Source: Psilocybe azurescens
Lineage: Eukaryota; Basidiomycota; Agaricomycetes; Agaricales; Agrocybaceae
Direction of reading: 5' to 3'
Assembly (NCBI GenBank): GCA_023853785.1
Contig: JAJIRX010000297.1
Span: 1 to 34,694, forward strand
Length of the DNA stretch: 34,694 bases
A program made the translations under genes and the position numbers. The notes under the pieces were generated by a model. It saw nothing but the letters and a program-made list of their open reading frames with translations. It was not told the DNA's origin and ran no database searches. The number at the start of each line of letters is the position of its first letter. Positions within the stretch are counted from its first letter, which is position 1. Below, in pieces: positions 1 through 10,723 of the stretch.

Positions 1-362
1 TTCTGTAGAGACTTTGCCCTGAATGCACCTCGCCACTACAAACATAGTACTTCTTATTTTCTAGTTGACGTGTCTTACACTGACTGATAATTATAGAGTC
101 TTGCAGTCACGCGCCTTCTTTGGGCATTCGATTTTTCCTCCCCATAGACGGCTCGGTTCCTCAATCTGAAAAATGGAGCCTTGCAGATGAATTTATTGAT
201 GTCGGTGTACTTCTGTACAGTGTACCAAGCTTTCTGACATCAGCTTTATAGGGCATTAACCTTGGCCCTAAACCATTCAACTGTAAAATCACTCCACGGA
301 GTAAAGAAAAGGTTGAGGTTATAGAAGAGTGCTATAGTAGTATTTACAATATGGGCTTCTGA
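1..362 (+). CDS. Cytochrome P450, 3' end only (upstream tandem copy)
   Basis: This is the C-terminal part of a heme-thiolate monooxygenase whose 5' part lies outside the window. Exons are 9-46, 97-200 and 252-362, with the stop TGA at 360-362; GT-AG introns occupy 47-96 and 201-251, and 1-8 is the end of another intron. The same three-exon layout recurs at 5244-5592 in the neighbouring P450. Exon 9-46 carries the heme-cysteine segment (RLCPGMHLA-like), but one G of the CCTGGAATG expected from the paralogue is missing near 20-21. A second one-base loss fits a C run at 139-142. Corrected for these two bases, the frame runs to the stop and closely follows the downstream copy. Whether it is a pseudogene or carries base-call errors cannot be decided here. 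A transposon begins 30 bp after the stop. Confidence 0.8.
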
Positions 363-392
363 CCCTTGTCTTGAGAGTTCGTTGGTACATAC

Positions 393-790
393 CACTGCTG
401 GCGCTGATTGCTGTATGTCTGACATACAGTGATTTATATACATGACTTATGTAATAATTGATGTATGTATGGTATACAACAATTATATTTAGAAGTAATA
501 CATCAATCAGACATATATTGTGTTCAGTGGCTGTATGTTAAACAAACACTATTTCTGTTTCTAAGCTGTAAGTAAATAAAATACCAAATAGACAGAATTT
601 ATTTTCTTTGGCTGTTTGTCAAAGATACAGAATAGCTGTATATAATTACTGTATGTTTTACATACAGATATTGTGTATATAATTGCTATATACAAACATC
701 ACTTTTGTAAATAACACTTACAGTTGAAAAACAGAGTTTTTGTTTGTTTTACTAACAGAATTTGTGTATATAATTGCTGTATTGTGATGA
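393..790 (+). repeat. Left terminal inverted repeat of the CACTA-like element
   Basis: This arm pairs with 1696-2100. The first 15 bp match exactly; the rest matches with scattered substitutions and small indels as far as the CAGAATTTGTGTAT block near 757-771. Several internal hairpins of the type CTGTATGTTTTACATACAG lie within it, for example around 650-668. Confidence 0.85.
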
Positions 791-1347
791 CAAATAGCGG
801 TTCGAGTTGAGACTTTGTCTCACAACGGTGGCTAACTCCGTTAGTCACCTATGGGGTTGTAGAATACAATATATACTTCAATAGTTGTATAGCTAACTAT
901 ATAGCAATACAACTATGTTTTAATATGAATGAACACGATGAGAATGCGAGTAATAAACAACTAATCAAATAGTTGTCGAGCTATTGACAGTGTTTCTTCA
1001 CACAGGAAGAGTCTTGAACTAGATGCTGATTTTCACTGGGAGTCCTGGAGCTATTATCCTACGGTTTATATACTTTCTCTACTATTGTATACTACTGTTT
1101 ATATTATTTCTGTTTATGTAGATTTTCTTTTAATGATAAAGCGACAGTGCTTAATTATATTCCATGTACTTTTAATATTAATCTGCTTGGCTTTACTGAT
1201 ATTTTGGTATTTCTTCTTTTAGTAATATGCTGTTTTATCATGTTGGCTCGCTTATTCATGTTTCTAGGTGTGGCTGTGCTCGGATTGACATACCCTTGGT
1301 TTCAGGATGTCATACTACTCCACAGTATATCAACCTTACACCAAAAT

Positions 1348-1682
1348 ATACAGTATTTGACTTGCTGAGCAAGTTGATGAGTGCACAAAGAATTCACATT
1401 TTGAGTGCGACAGTGACTCACACATGATAATAAACGATTGAATATATAAGTATCAATTCACTTTGGCCTTGTTGTTTACAAAGGGTTAACTAAATAGATC
1501 TTTGCACTCTGTAGTCAGTAAAATATGCGTCTTTATCACATCAAATCGACTAAATTGAATGAACTGCGAGTTGATAATAAAGTAGATTCAATTGTTTACA
1601 TGTCATGTGCAAGTCGCCATTGCACTCAAAATGTGAATTCTTTGCACACTCATTGACTTGCTGAGCAAGTCAAATACTGTAT
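1348..1682. repeat. Nested inverted repeat inside the CACTA-like element
   Basis: About 60 bp at 1348-1409 recur as the reverse complement at 1621-1682. The shared block contains the near-palindrome GACTTGCTGAGCAAGTC followed by AAAGAATTCACATTTTGAGTGC. About 210 bp of unrelated sequence lies between the arms. It could be a small foldback element that landed in the transposon, or an internal hairpin of the element. No clear target duplication flanks it. Confidence 0.75.
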
Positions 1683-1695
1683 GTTTCAGTATAAG

Positions 1696-2100
1696 TTTGA
1701 CATACAATAATTACATACACAAATTCTGTTTGTTTTACTAACAGAAGTTCTGTTCTTTAACTGTAAGTTTTATTTAGACAAGCTATGTTTTGTATAACAT
1801 ACAGCAGTTATATACACCATATCTGTATGTTTTACATACAGTAATTATATGCAGCTATTTTGGATCTTTGACAAACAGCCAAAGAGAAGAAATCATGTTT
1901 ATTCAGGTGTTTTATTTACTTACAGCTTAGAAACAGAAATTGTGTTTGTTCAAAATACAGCCACCAAACAGAATATATGTCTGATATCTGTATTATTTCT
2001 AAACATAAATGCTATATGTCATACTTACATCAATTCTTATATATAAGTCATGTATATAAATCGCTGTATGTCAGACATACAGCGGTCAGCGCCAGCAGTG
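1696..2100 (-). repeat. Right terminal inverted repeat of the CACTA-like element
   Basis: Reverse-complement partner of 393-790. Shared landmarks in both arms include GCTGTAAGTAAATAAAA, CTTTGGCTGTTTGTCAAAGAT and ATATACATGACTTAT in corresponding order. The divergence between arms shows the copy is not a very recent insertion. Confidence 0.85.
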
Positions 2101-3370
2101 TACAATATTTGATTTAATTTAGGGTCGCTGAAAACTCACTCCCTCCGCATATACCGGCAATATCTCAAATATAAACTGTGGAGCTATCCTATCTTCATAT
2201 TAATCTTCTGTGCGCGGCCATTCCTCTAAAGGGTTCTCGATCTTAATATCCTCCGCCACTTCGCTGGTTCCTCAAAGATGTCGACATCTCTCAGTAGTGG
2301 GTGGGCCATTCCCCCTCATGGTGAACGATCAAAGGCTCACCCTTATTTTGGGTATCAGTGCTTTGTGCATCTACATTCATGCAATATGACATGGTCGAGA
2401 CCTCATCGACATTTCTATGGATATGGCGGCCGCCCCTAAGTTAATTACGTAATCGTTACTCGGACCTCCTCCGCTTTCTTCGCTTATCTGTGTACATGTC
2501 GGCCACAAACCGCTGCCTTCGAATCCCAATCGAGTTCACCTCCTTTATTTTTGTTGCTCATTCTCAGCGAATTATCTCGCGACATAATTTTTCTGTGCAC
2601 ACCAATATGGATGGTTACTGCGTCAAACTCCACGACCACGGGACGACAGTGCTGACGGCTACTGGCGGTTTGGAGACCTCATAAGCTCATGCTCCTATTC
2701 ATCACTCGCTTAGTGGCGTGCATGATTATCTCCTTGAATAGTCAGGCGAGTCTCTGTTCATCGAAGAAGAGGTGATATAATTGAATTTACTATTTACCGA
2801 TCATAGTTAAGGTATGTATATGATGCCCGTATCTTCCGCGCACAGCTATTTATCGAAAGATATGTAAACCTCCCAGCACATCCCAACCATTTACGTTGAA
2901 GGCCTCCGTATATTTCGCCTGCCATTTGATCATTTCTCCCTTGATGTGCAGACAGGACTCCCTTTCAATAACCGCTCCGCAGCTCAACAACGTTCATCTA
3001 GATTACCTGCAATCTTCGGTTGTTCCACCTTTTTGGCTTTTCATGGTATAACAGGGTTCTGGAACGATTTAGACTGGGGTAGCAAATATTTACCCGGAAC
3101 CAGTACTTTTGGTTTTCAAAATTTGTGCAGAACGGCGATCACTCATGCATTACTCGTCTCCCGACGCCAATTACGTTTATTATTCATTCATACCTCTCTC
3201 TTTCTGTCATTTCACTCTATTTAGATACGATTAGGACTGTTTCTCATGCAATACTACCCCGCTGATTCGTCACTATAATCCGTCTTGAGGTCCTCTCTGT
3301 GCTCGACATTGAGTAGCAGGTTGCTACATCGCAAGACACCAAACCCTCCTAGTCAATTTCCTCTCGCTCA
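2101..3370. other. Intergenic region upstream of the second P450
   Basis: The sequence resumes immediately after the transposon and its TAC duplication. No reading frame longer than about 90 codons and no recognisable protein segment is present. It should contain the promoter of the P450 starting at 3371, but I do not see a convincing TATA box near that start. Confidence 0.5.
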
Positions 3371-5592
3371 ATGTACCCTACGCTTACATCACTGGTCGTA
3401 CTAGGCGCTGCTTGGCTGATATACAAGCTGCTAAGCATCGGCAGACGAGAAAAAGTCTACCACCTGGCCCTCCAACCCTCCCGATATTGGGAAACATACA
3501 CTTAATCCCACCCAAATTCACCTTCCTTAAGTTTGTCGAGTCTCCCCTTCTTCCATGTTATCTTTGCTCATCCATCGTGTTGTTATGAACCAGGTTCAGC
3601 GAATGGGCTCAGGAGTACGGCGGTATTATCTCGGTGCGTGCTCGATGTGTCGCAATGGTGGGTAACTAGACTAACTTCGTAGATAATCTAGGTGAAAGTT
3701 GCGAATCAGACGATCATTGTACTTTCAGACATGAAAAGTGTAAAGGAGCTCCTTGATGATCGCATCAGTGAAACGTCATCCCGCCCTTTCCTATACGCAT
3801 TGGATGTGGTCACTGGGGGGAATGTCTTTTCTTTGCGCCTGCCGGTGAATATGATCTTCATATACGCCTATACTGATGCCGTTTATGCTGACACTCTTAC
3901 AGATAATCATGTCTGGAAAACGAGTCGGAAAGCAATCCAACCGTTGGTGACTCCGCAAGCCGTCCAAACGCACCTTCCAATTTCGGAGACCGAAACAACG
4001 CAGCTGCTATACGATATTTTGCATGGCCCCGAAGTAGTCTTCCTCTGTGGTGTCTTTTGTGCCCTGAAAATCTGATATAACGACCACAGGACTTCCGTTC
4101 CCATGTCTCTCGTTTTGCGTTCTCCTTCATAACTTCGGTTCTCTTTGGAAAGCCCGCGGCGAGGTACAACTCACCAGAGTCCACGCAATACCGCGAATAT
4201 ACGCTTCAACTATTGAAGACAGTATCGCCTGAAGCGGCACCTGTCGACCTCATTCCTATTCTGAAATATATTCCAGAGCGCTGGGCTCCGTTCAAGCAAC
4301 TTTGGCGGGAGACGCGAAGGCTACAGCGAGCCTTGTACTTTTCTTTTTAGAGCACACTGAACAGAAGGTTACCAACGGGAATAAGACCGGATCCATGATC
4401 GAAGATGTCCTGCGTCGACAATCCGAGCTTGGAATTAGCCGGGAATTGACTGGGTAGGCACCGAATCTGAGTGACGTCTTGTAAATCTACTCACCTTTCG
4501 TGTACATAGATATCTAGGCGGAATTCTGATAGATGGTGGAACAGACACATCCTCAGCACTTCTACAATCTCTAGTCCTCCGGCTCATGAAGTCACCTGCT
4601 TCTCTGCGAAAGGCTCAAAATGAAGTCGACACAGTTGTTGGAAAGAAAAGGCTCCCAGTTTCCAGCGACGTTAGCGCTTTGCCCTACGTTCAAGCGTTGA
4701 TAAAAGAGGTTTGATATATTCAATCCACTATAATCCGCCATGAGATTAAACAAGGGTATGATCAGATACATCGTATGACACCTGCTGGCCCCGTCGGTGT
4801 TCCGCATGCTGCATTTACCGATTGTCAAGTGAGTGTGTAAGTCTCAAATATCTTCATTTGGCTTCATATATGTCGATCATCCTAGTATCGAGAGTATACC
4901 ATCCCTAAAGGGGCGCCCATTATCATCAATATATGTAAGTATTGCAAGCAAAAATATTCGCATTACCCTTATTGATGATACTCGAAGGGGGATAATGCAT
5001 GATCCAGGTATGTATTTCATCCACCGCAGTAACCACACCCTTAATCATCAAAATTCATAGACCTCTTCGAACGCCCGGATGAGTTTTGGCCTGAGCGGTA
5101 TCTGTTGACCCCTGACGGAACGAGACCGGGGATTGACAAAGACTACAATATACGTTCTACTCTTCCATTTGGAAGTGGGAAGGTACGGGAAGCTTCTTTC
5201 CATCCTTTCTGCGGCCTCGGAGTGACAATTTACAACTTTCTAGCGCCTCTGCCCTGGAATGCACCTTGCTAATATGAACTTGGTATGAGCCAGTCCTGCT
5301 ATTGATGATATCATCTTGACTCAAAATAATAGAATCTCGCCGTTATGCGACTTATTTGGGCATTTGATTTTGCTCCTATAGGTGGCCCGATACCTCAACC
5401 CGAAAAATGGAACGTCGCAGATGAATATATCGATGTCAGTATGTTTTTTTAACATTGAAAGAACTTTGCTGAGTAAATTTACAGGGGCTAACCTTATCAC
5501 CTAAGGAATTCAAGTGTAAAATTACCCCACGAGACATAGACAGGATAAAAGTTATCGAGGATTGTTATAAGTGGATTGCACGTGCTGATTAG
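3371..5592 (+). CDS. Cytochrome P450 monooxygenase (downstream tandem copy)
   Basis: Membrane-anchored heme-thiolate oxygenase, probably in the ER. Twelve exons fit: 3371-3530, 3594-3633, 3692-4033, 4090-4453, 4510-4708, 4766-4828, 4886-4934, 4988-5007, 5061-5182, 5244-5282, 5333-5434, 5485-5592. The N-terminus has a hydrophobic anchor and then the hinge LPPGPPTLPILGN. Later come the I-helix oxygen-binding motif (GGTDT), the K-helix ExxR (EIHR, with an intron between E and I), a PERY segment, and the heme loop FGSGKRLCPG with the axial Cys. Splicing as mapped needs three one-base losses to be restored: near 3451-3456 (A/G run), near 4344-4349 (T run) and at 4988-4991 (G run). The result would be 536 residues, normal for fungal P450s. 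Uncorrected, the frame breaks three times. Substrate unknown; the adjacent Old Yellow Enzyme suggests a biosynthetic role. Confidence 0.9.
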
Positions 5593-5821
5593 GTTCCGTG
5601 TTCATATTTATTTGTGCTGTTATGATTTCTTCTTGGTCCACGCTTTAGTGGACGTGTGTATAACAAATCCAGTACATTTCTGCCATTGGACCTCATCCCA
5701 TGAACATAAGCATCCAAAAAAGAGTTCCTGGTGACAGAAATGACCATCTGATATTAGAACATTGTCCAAACGCGCCCCGCCCAATCCATCCCGCGCCGGT
5801 GTCCATCCCTTGCGCAAAGGG

Positions 5822-5829
5822 TATAAATA
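5822..5829 (+). promoter_or_regulatory. TATA box (TATAAATA)
   Basis: A consensus TATAAATA element lies in GC-rich surroundings, 188-195 bp before an ATG at 6017. It is oriented towards the small candidate gene at 6017-6216. It could equally belong to a decayed mobile element. Confidence 0.45.
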
Positions 5830-6016
5830 GCCTGTGGTAGCTTACAGGACCACAACGGATTTTTGCGCGCTGAAAGGCGGCCCCAACGACGAGCAAGCCT
5901 ATTTTTCGCGCCGCTCATCGCATTTGTGCATTGTTTGGTCCTGTTGCACGCCCCGCTCCCCCCTGCTAACAGAGGTTGATACATCAATTCTGGCACTTGC
6001 TACATAGTGATTGATC

Positions 6017-6216
6017 ATGGCTTCTGTACGACGCAAGAGTGTAGCGGGTAAGGGGTGTGCAAAAACCTTATTTGTGGTGATACATAATAGTGGGGAATAT
6101 TTTCCGTTGCGAACTAGCGGCGTCATATATTACTAGGCAGCGCTTCTTTTCCAGCTGGTTTATGTGTCCCGACTCCTGGAAGTATATTATCTACCGGATT
6201 TGTTATGGTGCTGTAA
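6017..6216 (+). CDS. Possible 36-residue peptide gene
   Basis: A two-exon frame fits: 6017-6047 and 6137-6216, with an 89-nt GT-AG intron (GTAAGG donor, TACTAG acceptor). The product begins MASVRRKSVAG and ends GFVMVL, with one cysteine. The N-terminus is basic and the C-terminus mildly hydrophobic. It has no clear signal peptide and does not end in a CaaX box, so it is not an obvious pheromone precursor. A TATA box lies upstream at 5822. I recognise no family. It may be the truncated start of a lost larger gene, or chance; support is only the splice phase and promoter placement. Confidence 0.3.
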
Positions 6217-6401
6217 TTATGCACTCCTCGCTCCTCGCTCTCGCGTCTCCTGCCGACCTCTGTCCCATGAATATCCTCATTAACATATTTTAAATATAGG
6301 TTGATCCACCTCTTTCCCGATCTTCTTCAGGATGGAAGTAAAAGATTTTTACCTCTCCTCGTATTAAAAGTGGCATAGCGAATCTGGTCAAGAATATAAC
6401 A

Positions 6402-7995
6402 CTAGTACACTGCCTCAGGATAATCAGTGTACCCGATATGGTAGTCCGTGTGGGTGTGATTGCCGTATAAATATGTCACGTCGAGTACATTGTCGAGGGG
6501 TTTCTCATTTTCTATGCGTTTAGCCAAATCCGGATGTGGGATCCATTTTAATCCAATGGAAATGGCATCGACCTTCCCAGAAGAGATGAGCGCGTCTCCT
6601 TCATCGGCCGTAACACCCCCATTGACGACCAGCTTTGAGTGCTTGATTAAGGTGCCATACGACTCCAGCACGTCGTGTTTTGTCGATCGAGAAACACCTT
6701 AACTTTGAATTAGTCACTGGACTTGGCATAGATGGAAAACTACATACCGTTGTAGAACGTATCAGATGCTGACTGATAGCGACGGAGGACGATATATGCG
6801 ATATCCAACCTATCGACTTCCGTAATAAAATATGAGAAGGTGCTAATGGTGTCCTCCAGTGGCATTCTAAAGGTAGCAAACAGCAAGTATGGTTATCCCC
6901 CGAAACGAATTAAGTAAATCAGGTCACGAACCCCATATCATTCACTCCTCCACAAGGCGTGAGCTTCACCCCAATATTACTCCCAAAGACCTCAATCAAG
7001 ACCTTGATAACTTCCAAGCCAAATCGAGACCGATTCTCAATACTACCTCCCCAACGATCGGTTCGTTTATTCGATGTGTAGTCGAGGAATGTGTGTATCA
7101 AGTACCCATTACCGCAGTGAACTACGTTACACATTGATAGTTAGCATATGTGTCAGGTAACACATCTTTTCGACTAAAAAAGACTTACGCTCAATGCCAT
7201 CAAACCCTGCTTTTTTGGCGTTGAGGGCTGCATGTTTAAATTGGTCGATTAAAATTTGAGGGTCGTCAATCTCTGTGGGCTTTTCGAAATCACCGAATTG
7301 GTTAAGACGTTGGTTATACTGTCTGGCAGTGTATAATCTCACCGTGACATATCCCGGGGTACCAGGAAGTGCTCTGAACTTCCCACCCCTGGCCTTAATG
7401 GCAGACGGGGCGTATACAGGCTATAACATCAATGTAAATCAAACTGATCACTACACCTAAGCCGCAGAGCTTACCAATCCAGAAAGCTTCTGTAGGGGTG
7501 CATCCGGGTGCAACGCACGGCCTCCTGAAAGATAGGTCAACATAGATTCAATTTGGGTGTAAATTAAAGGCATAAGTATACCGTGCCAAAACTGGTAAAC
7601 CCTCTTAGTATAAACATGAAAATAGTCCAATGCGGGACTAACCTGCGCGTATATGATCCCTCCAGCCTCATGTACTGAATCCACAATATTCTTCCATCTC
7701 GCCACCTGAGTATCGTTCCAGATCCCTGGTGCAGAACCCCATTCACCTCTGCGAGAAAAACAGATTATATGCATGGTATTGTCACAATCATTATGGAGAC
7801 ATACCCTTGAGGCGATATCATGATGGCTTCCGTTACAATCATACCTGCACTGACGCGCTGGACGTAGTACTCTTTCATGAGCTCAGATGGGATTGAGTCC
7901 TTCGCACGATCTCTGGTCAGTGCCGCCATGAATATGCGGTTCTTCGTCATGTTATAACCGATTTTAAGAGGGGAGAAGAGTGAATTGTACGGCAT
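6402..7995 (-). CDS. Old Yellow Enzyme family NADPH:flavin oxidoreductase (ene-reductase)
   Basis: FMN-dependent TIM-barrel enzyme that reduces activated C=C bonds with NAD(P)H, in the cytosol. Nine exons on the minus strand: 7805-7995, 7643-7748, 7582-7591, 7475-7524, 7343-7420, 7189-7279, 6932-7121, 6748-6866, 6402-6697. All junctions are GT-AG and the phases close to 377 codons with no frame break. The start at 7995 gives MPYNSLFSPLKIG, where the family normally begins. Diagnostic stretches are NRIFMAALTRDRA, WHGGRALHPD, the catalytic His/Asn pair in ELHCGNGYLIH, NKRTDRWGGSIENRSRF, VNGGVT and the C-terminal GYTDYPEAVY. The third exon is only 10 nt. It reads towards the tandem P450s; together they may act on one pathway, which is inference. 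Confidence 0.93.
7582..7591 (-). other. 10-nt microexon of the Old Yellow Enzyme gene
   Basis: On the minus strand TTTTGGCACG is bounded by an AG acceptor (intron 7592-7642) and a GT donor (intron 7525-7581). It supplies Phe-Trp-His and the first base of Gly in the conserved Q(F/I/V)WHGGRA motif. Skipping it would delete the conserved Trp-His and shift the frame, so it must be spliced in for function. Confidence 0.85.
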
Positions 7996-9271
7996 AGGAT
8001 GCAATGATATGATGGAAATTTGTACTTGGGACTTTAGGGAACGCACTATGGTCCTTCCAACAAACCCCATTCTTATATCTCGATAAAAGCACACCCTGTT
8101 GTATTAGGGAGACGATTACAGGCCTTGACGAATAATCATCGCACCGGAACAGATATCCTCATTCAACGGGTAATGTGCCTTCATTATGACAATTCAGCTC
8201 AGTGTGGATTGTGTCTGTTGATAAGCAAACAATGCCCGGGCCGTTGGTTTTGAAGAGTGTTCCTCAAAGAATTATCCCCGATTAGCTCCTGACCTACGCT
8301 CGCTATATCAGTAGCTTTGAAATCTCAGACGAAAACGATCATTATATGCTATGAGTTGGAAATCTCGATGGCAACTACGTAAAAATTGCTGACATTGCAT
8401 GACAAATTGGCCTACATGTGTTCTGTCATTTTGCTGACGACTTCCTGGTTCATCGGGCAAACCAACAAGCAAAATGTAAGGATCTAGCGGGTGATCTGCA
8501 TGCAAGTCAGCACGGATAGACGCTGATAATAAAGTTTTATCTGTATCTCAAATGTATGGTAGCATATGCCTGATAACGAAGTGAACAAAGATGAAGAGTA
8601 AGCTACATAGTAAGTACTACAAATAAGATATCGGGGCTATCACGTGGTCGTGATAGTCATATCATGACAGTGAAGACAACCTATACTGATATTGAACCCC
8701 GCCTTGTTACCTACTTGTACATGTGTGCTTTTAGGATTCCATATTAAATGAGGCGTTCTCTTATTTTTAATACTAAATCAGAATCATCTGACATCTGAGT
8801 CCAGTCTGCAAATTGAGGTTGAGATAGCTACTATAAGCGCCTGTTTTTGCTGCTCCAGGGCTATCTCTTTCCGAAGATACCATTATCACACCATCTCTTC
8901 TTCCACCCCTCAAAAGTTCAAGTCAATGTAATTGTTTAGGAGATAAGATAGAGTCGTTGAAAACATAAACATATTCATCTAACATCGAGGAGGACGAGCT
9001 CGGGTGAGCTTTTGGAGATCTCCAGCAACTTCGGATGATCACATTTAGTCCCTCCATCATCAGGTCCCCTAGCGCCTATGAGCAGGTGTATCACCGCAAA
9101 TTTGGAGCGCTCGTACGGGCTCTTCGGGTGGACATTCGCAGCATTTGGTTGGGTTTCGACGCTCATGCTTGAATCAACCCGCCCTGACCTGAATGTGATA
9201 AGACCAGATAAAACAAAACACACGGGTCAAATCGACTTAAAAAAGCTTCCACTGTCTACGGAGAACATCTC
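7996..9271. other. Intergenic region between the OYE gene and the first 7-TM gene
   Basis: This should hold the OYE promoter and the 3' region of the 7-TM gene. A perfect 8-bp inverted repeat CTATCACG-TGGT-CGTGATAG at 8637-8656 contains a CACGTG core. A short minus-strand frame at 8975-9223 (82 codons, polar, no recognised family) lies about 50 bp beyond the 7-TM stop. It may be 3'-UTR or a chance frame. No other gene is supported. Confidence 0.45.
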
Positions 9272-10561
9272 CTACTGAGTTTGCTTCTCTTCATCCTGAC
9301 GCACGGCATTATATATCTCTGGTACCGTCACGTCTACAATAACGTCTCCTCCGTCAGCCGACGTGCCCTGATTTGTTTCATGCTCACTCTGGAAGTGTAT
9401 TCCGGATATGTGGGTAATGGTCGGAGCAACGGTATCCTTGGGGTCTGTAAGGGCGATCCGCGCAACGAGAATGGTTGGGGCCACTCCCTAGTTTTATAAT
9501 CAGAAAAAGAGGTAAAGTGAACACCAATAAGACGCACTCCCACAATATTTACTACCATTCCCATGTAATCGGTGGCATTGTAGTTGGCGGATCCTACAAA
9601 ATTTGTCGACGGGATGACTCCGAATACAGCATAGATAAGGATTACGAAAGAATACGCTGCTGCCGACTCGACTAGGACCACGGCTGCATGACGGAATACA
9701 CCCTTGGAGCGCGAAATGACCCGACTTGAGGCGGTATGGATTTTGTACGCTATAAGAACCGTCGTGATAATTGTGGTCGTCAAAGAAATGAAGATCTGAG
9801 CGCTTCTGATATGATTGGCCAGATTGGCTTCCTCTTCGCTTGCCAGACTATTCAACAAAACTGTGAAAGTTACCACTGCTACGAACAACCCTGAAAAACA
9901 TAGACAAAACACGTTATTTACATCGAATTTCAGGCTAATTTTGTACGTACCCACTTCTGCGAGCATAAATACAAGCAAGACCGCGAGTACACGCCGCGAT
10001 TTGCCCCAGACATGATAGCATCTCCATATCTATTTTCAATAATCAGAGTGGCATAAAGACGTATGTTGCGGCACTGACCAATAGTCCGTCGGACAGGATA
10101 AATACAGAAAAGTCGAGTATGTCAGAAACTATAAATATCCAAGGTTTCCCGTCCTCTATTGAAGCGATGAAGCTATTTGCTCGCGTGTCTCCATTGTCAA
10201 TGAATACAACCTGTGTATAATACCAGTTCACGGCCATGTAGGTGATGTTAAGTAAGTATAGCAAAGTTATAGAGGACAACACGACGCGGCTGTTTGTATT
10301 AGAAGGCTTCCTGGACACTGTCCGGCCAGTTTCTTTACACGGTTTCGTTCAAGAATTATACACGACACCCACAGTAGAGATAGACGGTACCAGCATACAC
10401 CATTGTGTATACACCTATAACTTATCAGTACACCGTGCCGAAATATTAGGATAGGGAGACTACCAACCCATAAGGAAGTTAAGGAGTAAAGTCGAGTGGA
10501 GATCAGCACCGACTACGGATTTTTGAACCTTGATAGAATAGATACTATCTACTGTAGACAT
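9272..10561 (-). CDS. Seven-transmembrane protein of an Agaricomycete-expanded family (copy A)
   Basis: Integral membrane protein of unknown function, GPCR-like in topology. Six exons on the minus strand: 10468-10561, 10373-10414, 10079-10317, 9951-10029, 9538-9890, 9272-9487. They total 341 codons without a frame break, with introns of 49-60 nt. Seven hydrophobic segments follow in order: around LLLNFLMGVYTMVYAG, the SITLLYLLNITYMAV region, the DILDFSVFILSDGLLIW region, AVLLVFMLAEVGLFVAVV, the IFISLTTTIITTVLIAY region, VVLVESAAAYSFVILIYAVF, and the segment around NIVGGVAPTILVARIAL. A short polar tail ends in KQTQ. The second copy at 25374-26750 has the same exon number and the same lengths for exons 1, 2 and 4, so the two arose by duplication. 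I know this architecture as abundant and uncharacterised in mushrooms; ligand or partner is unknown. Confidence 0.85.
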
Positions 10562-10704
10562 GATGGTTTCAGATTGGGGTTCTTGCAGACATTATGCCAG
10601 TGTACCACACTTTATATAATTTAATATCCCCACACCCCAGAGGTACTGTATCTGCTCAAAATATCGAAGTTATTTCAGACATTTGCGTTGATTGTAATGC
10701 TTTC

Positions 10705-10723
10705 GGAGTGATAAGATCACTCC
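10705..10723. promoter_or_regulatory. Perfect inverted repeat upstream of 7-TM copy A
   Basis: GGAGTGAT-AAG-ATCACTCC is an 8-bp perfect palindrome with a GATAAG centre, 144 bp before the ATG at 10561. It could bind a dimeric or GATA-type factor. No matching site was noticed upstream of copy B. Confidence 0.35.

Larger units (their letters stand above)
393..2100. mobile_element. Non-autonomous CACTA-like DNA transposon
   Basis: The element starts CACTGCTGGCGCTGA at 393 and ends with the exact reverse complement TCAGCGCCAGCAGTG at 2100. Both ends are flanked by TAC (390-392 and 2101-2103), a 3-bp target duplication. CACTR tips with 3-bp duplications are diagnostic of the CACTA (En/Spm) superfamily. 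The terminal inverted repeats extend about 400 bp. They are filled with short subterminal palindromes built on CTGTATG...CATACAG and with variants of CTGTTAGTAAAACAAACAG, the usual transposase-binding architecture of this superfamily. No reading frame of transposase size is present, so mobility would need a partner in trans. It is AT-rich and lies between two tandem P450 genes. Confidence 0.85.

Noticed and set aside
3371..5592. Calling the downstream P450 a pseudogene
   Set aside because: All splice sites and catalytic motifs are intact, and the three breaks are one-base losses in or beside homopolymer runs, as also seen in the HECT ligase; sequence error explains them more simply.
5620..6060. 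Possible solo LTR around the TATA box
   Set aside because: No paired terminal repeat, primer-binding site or target duplication could be identified.
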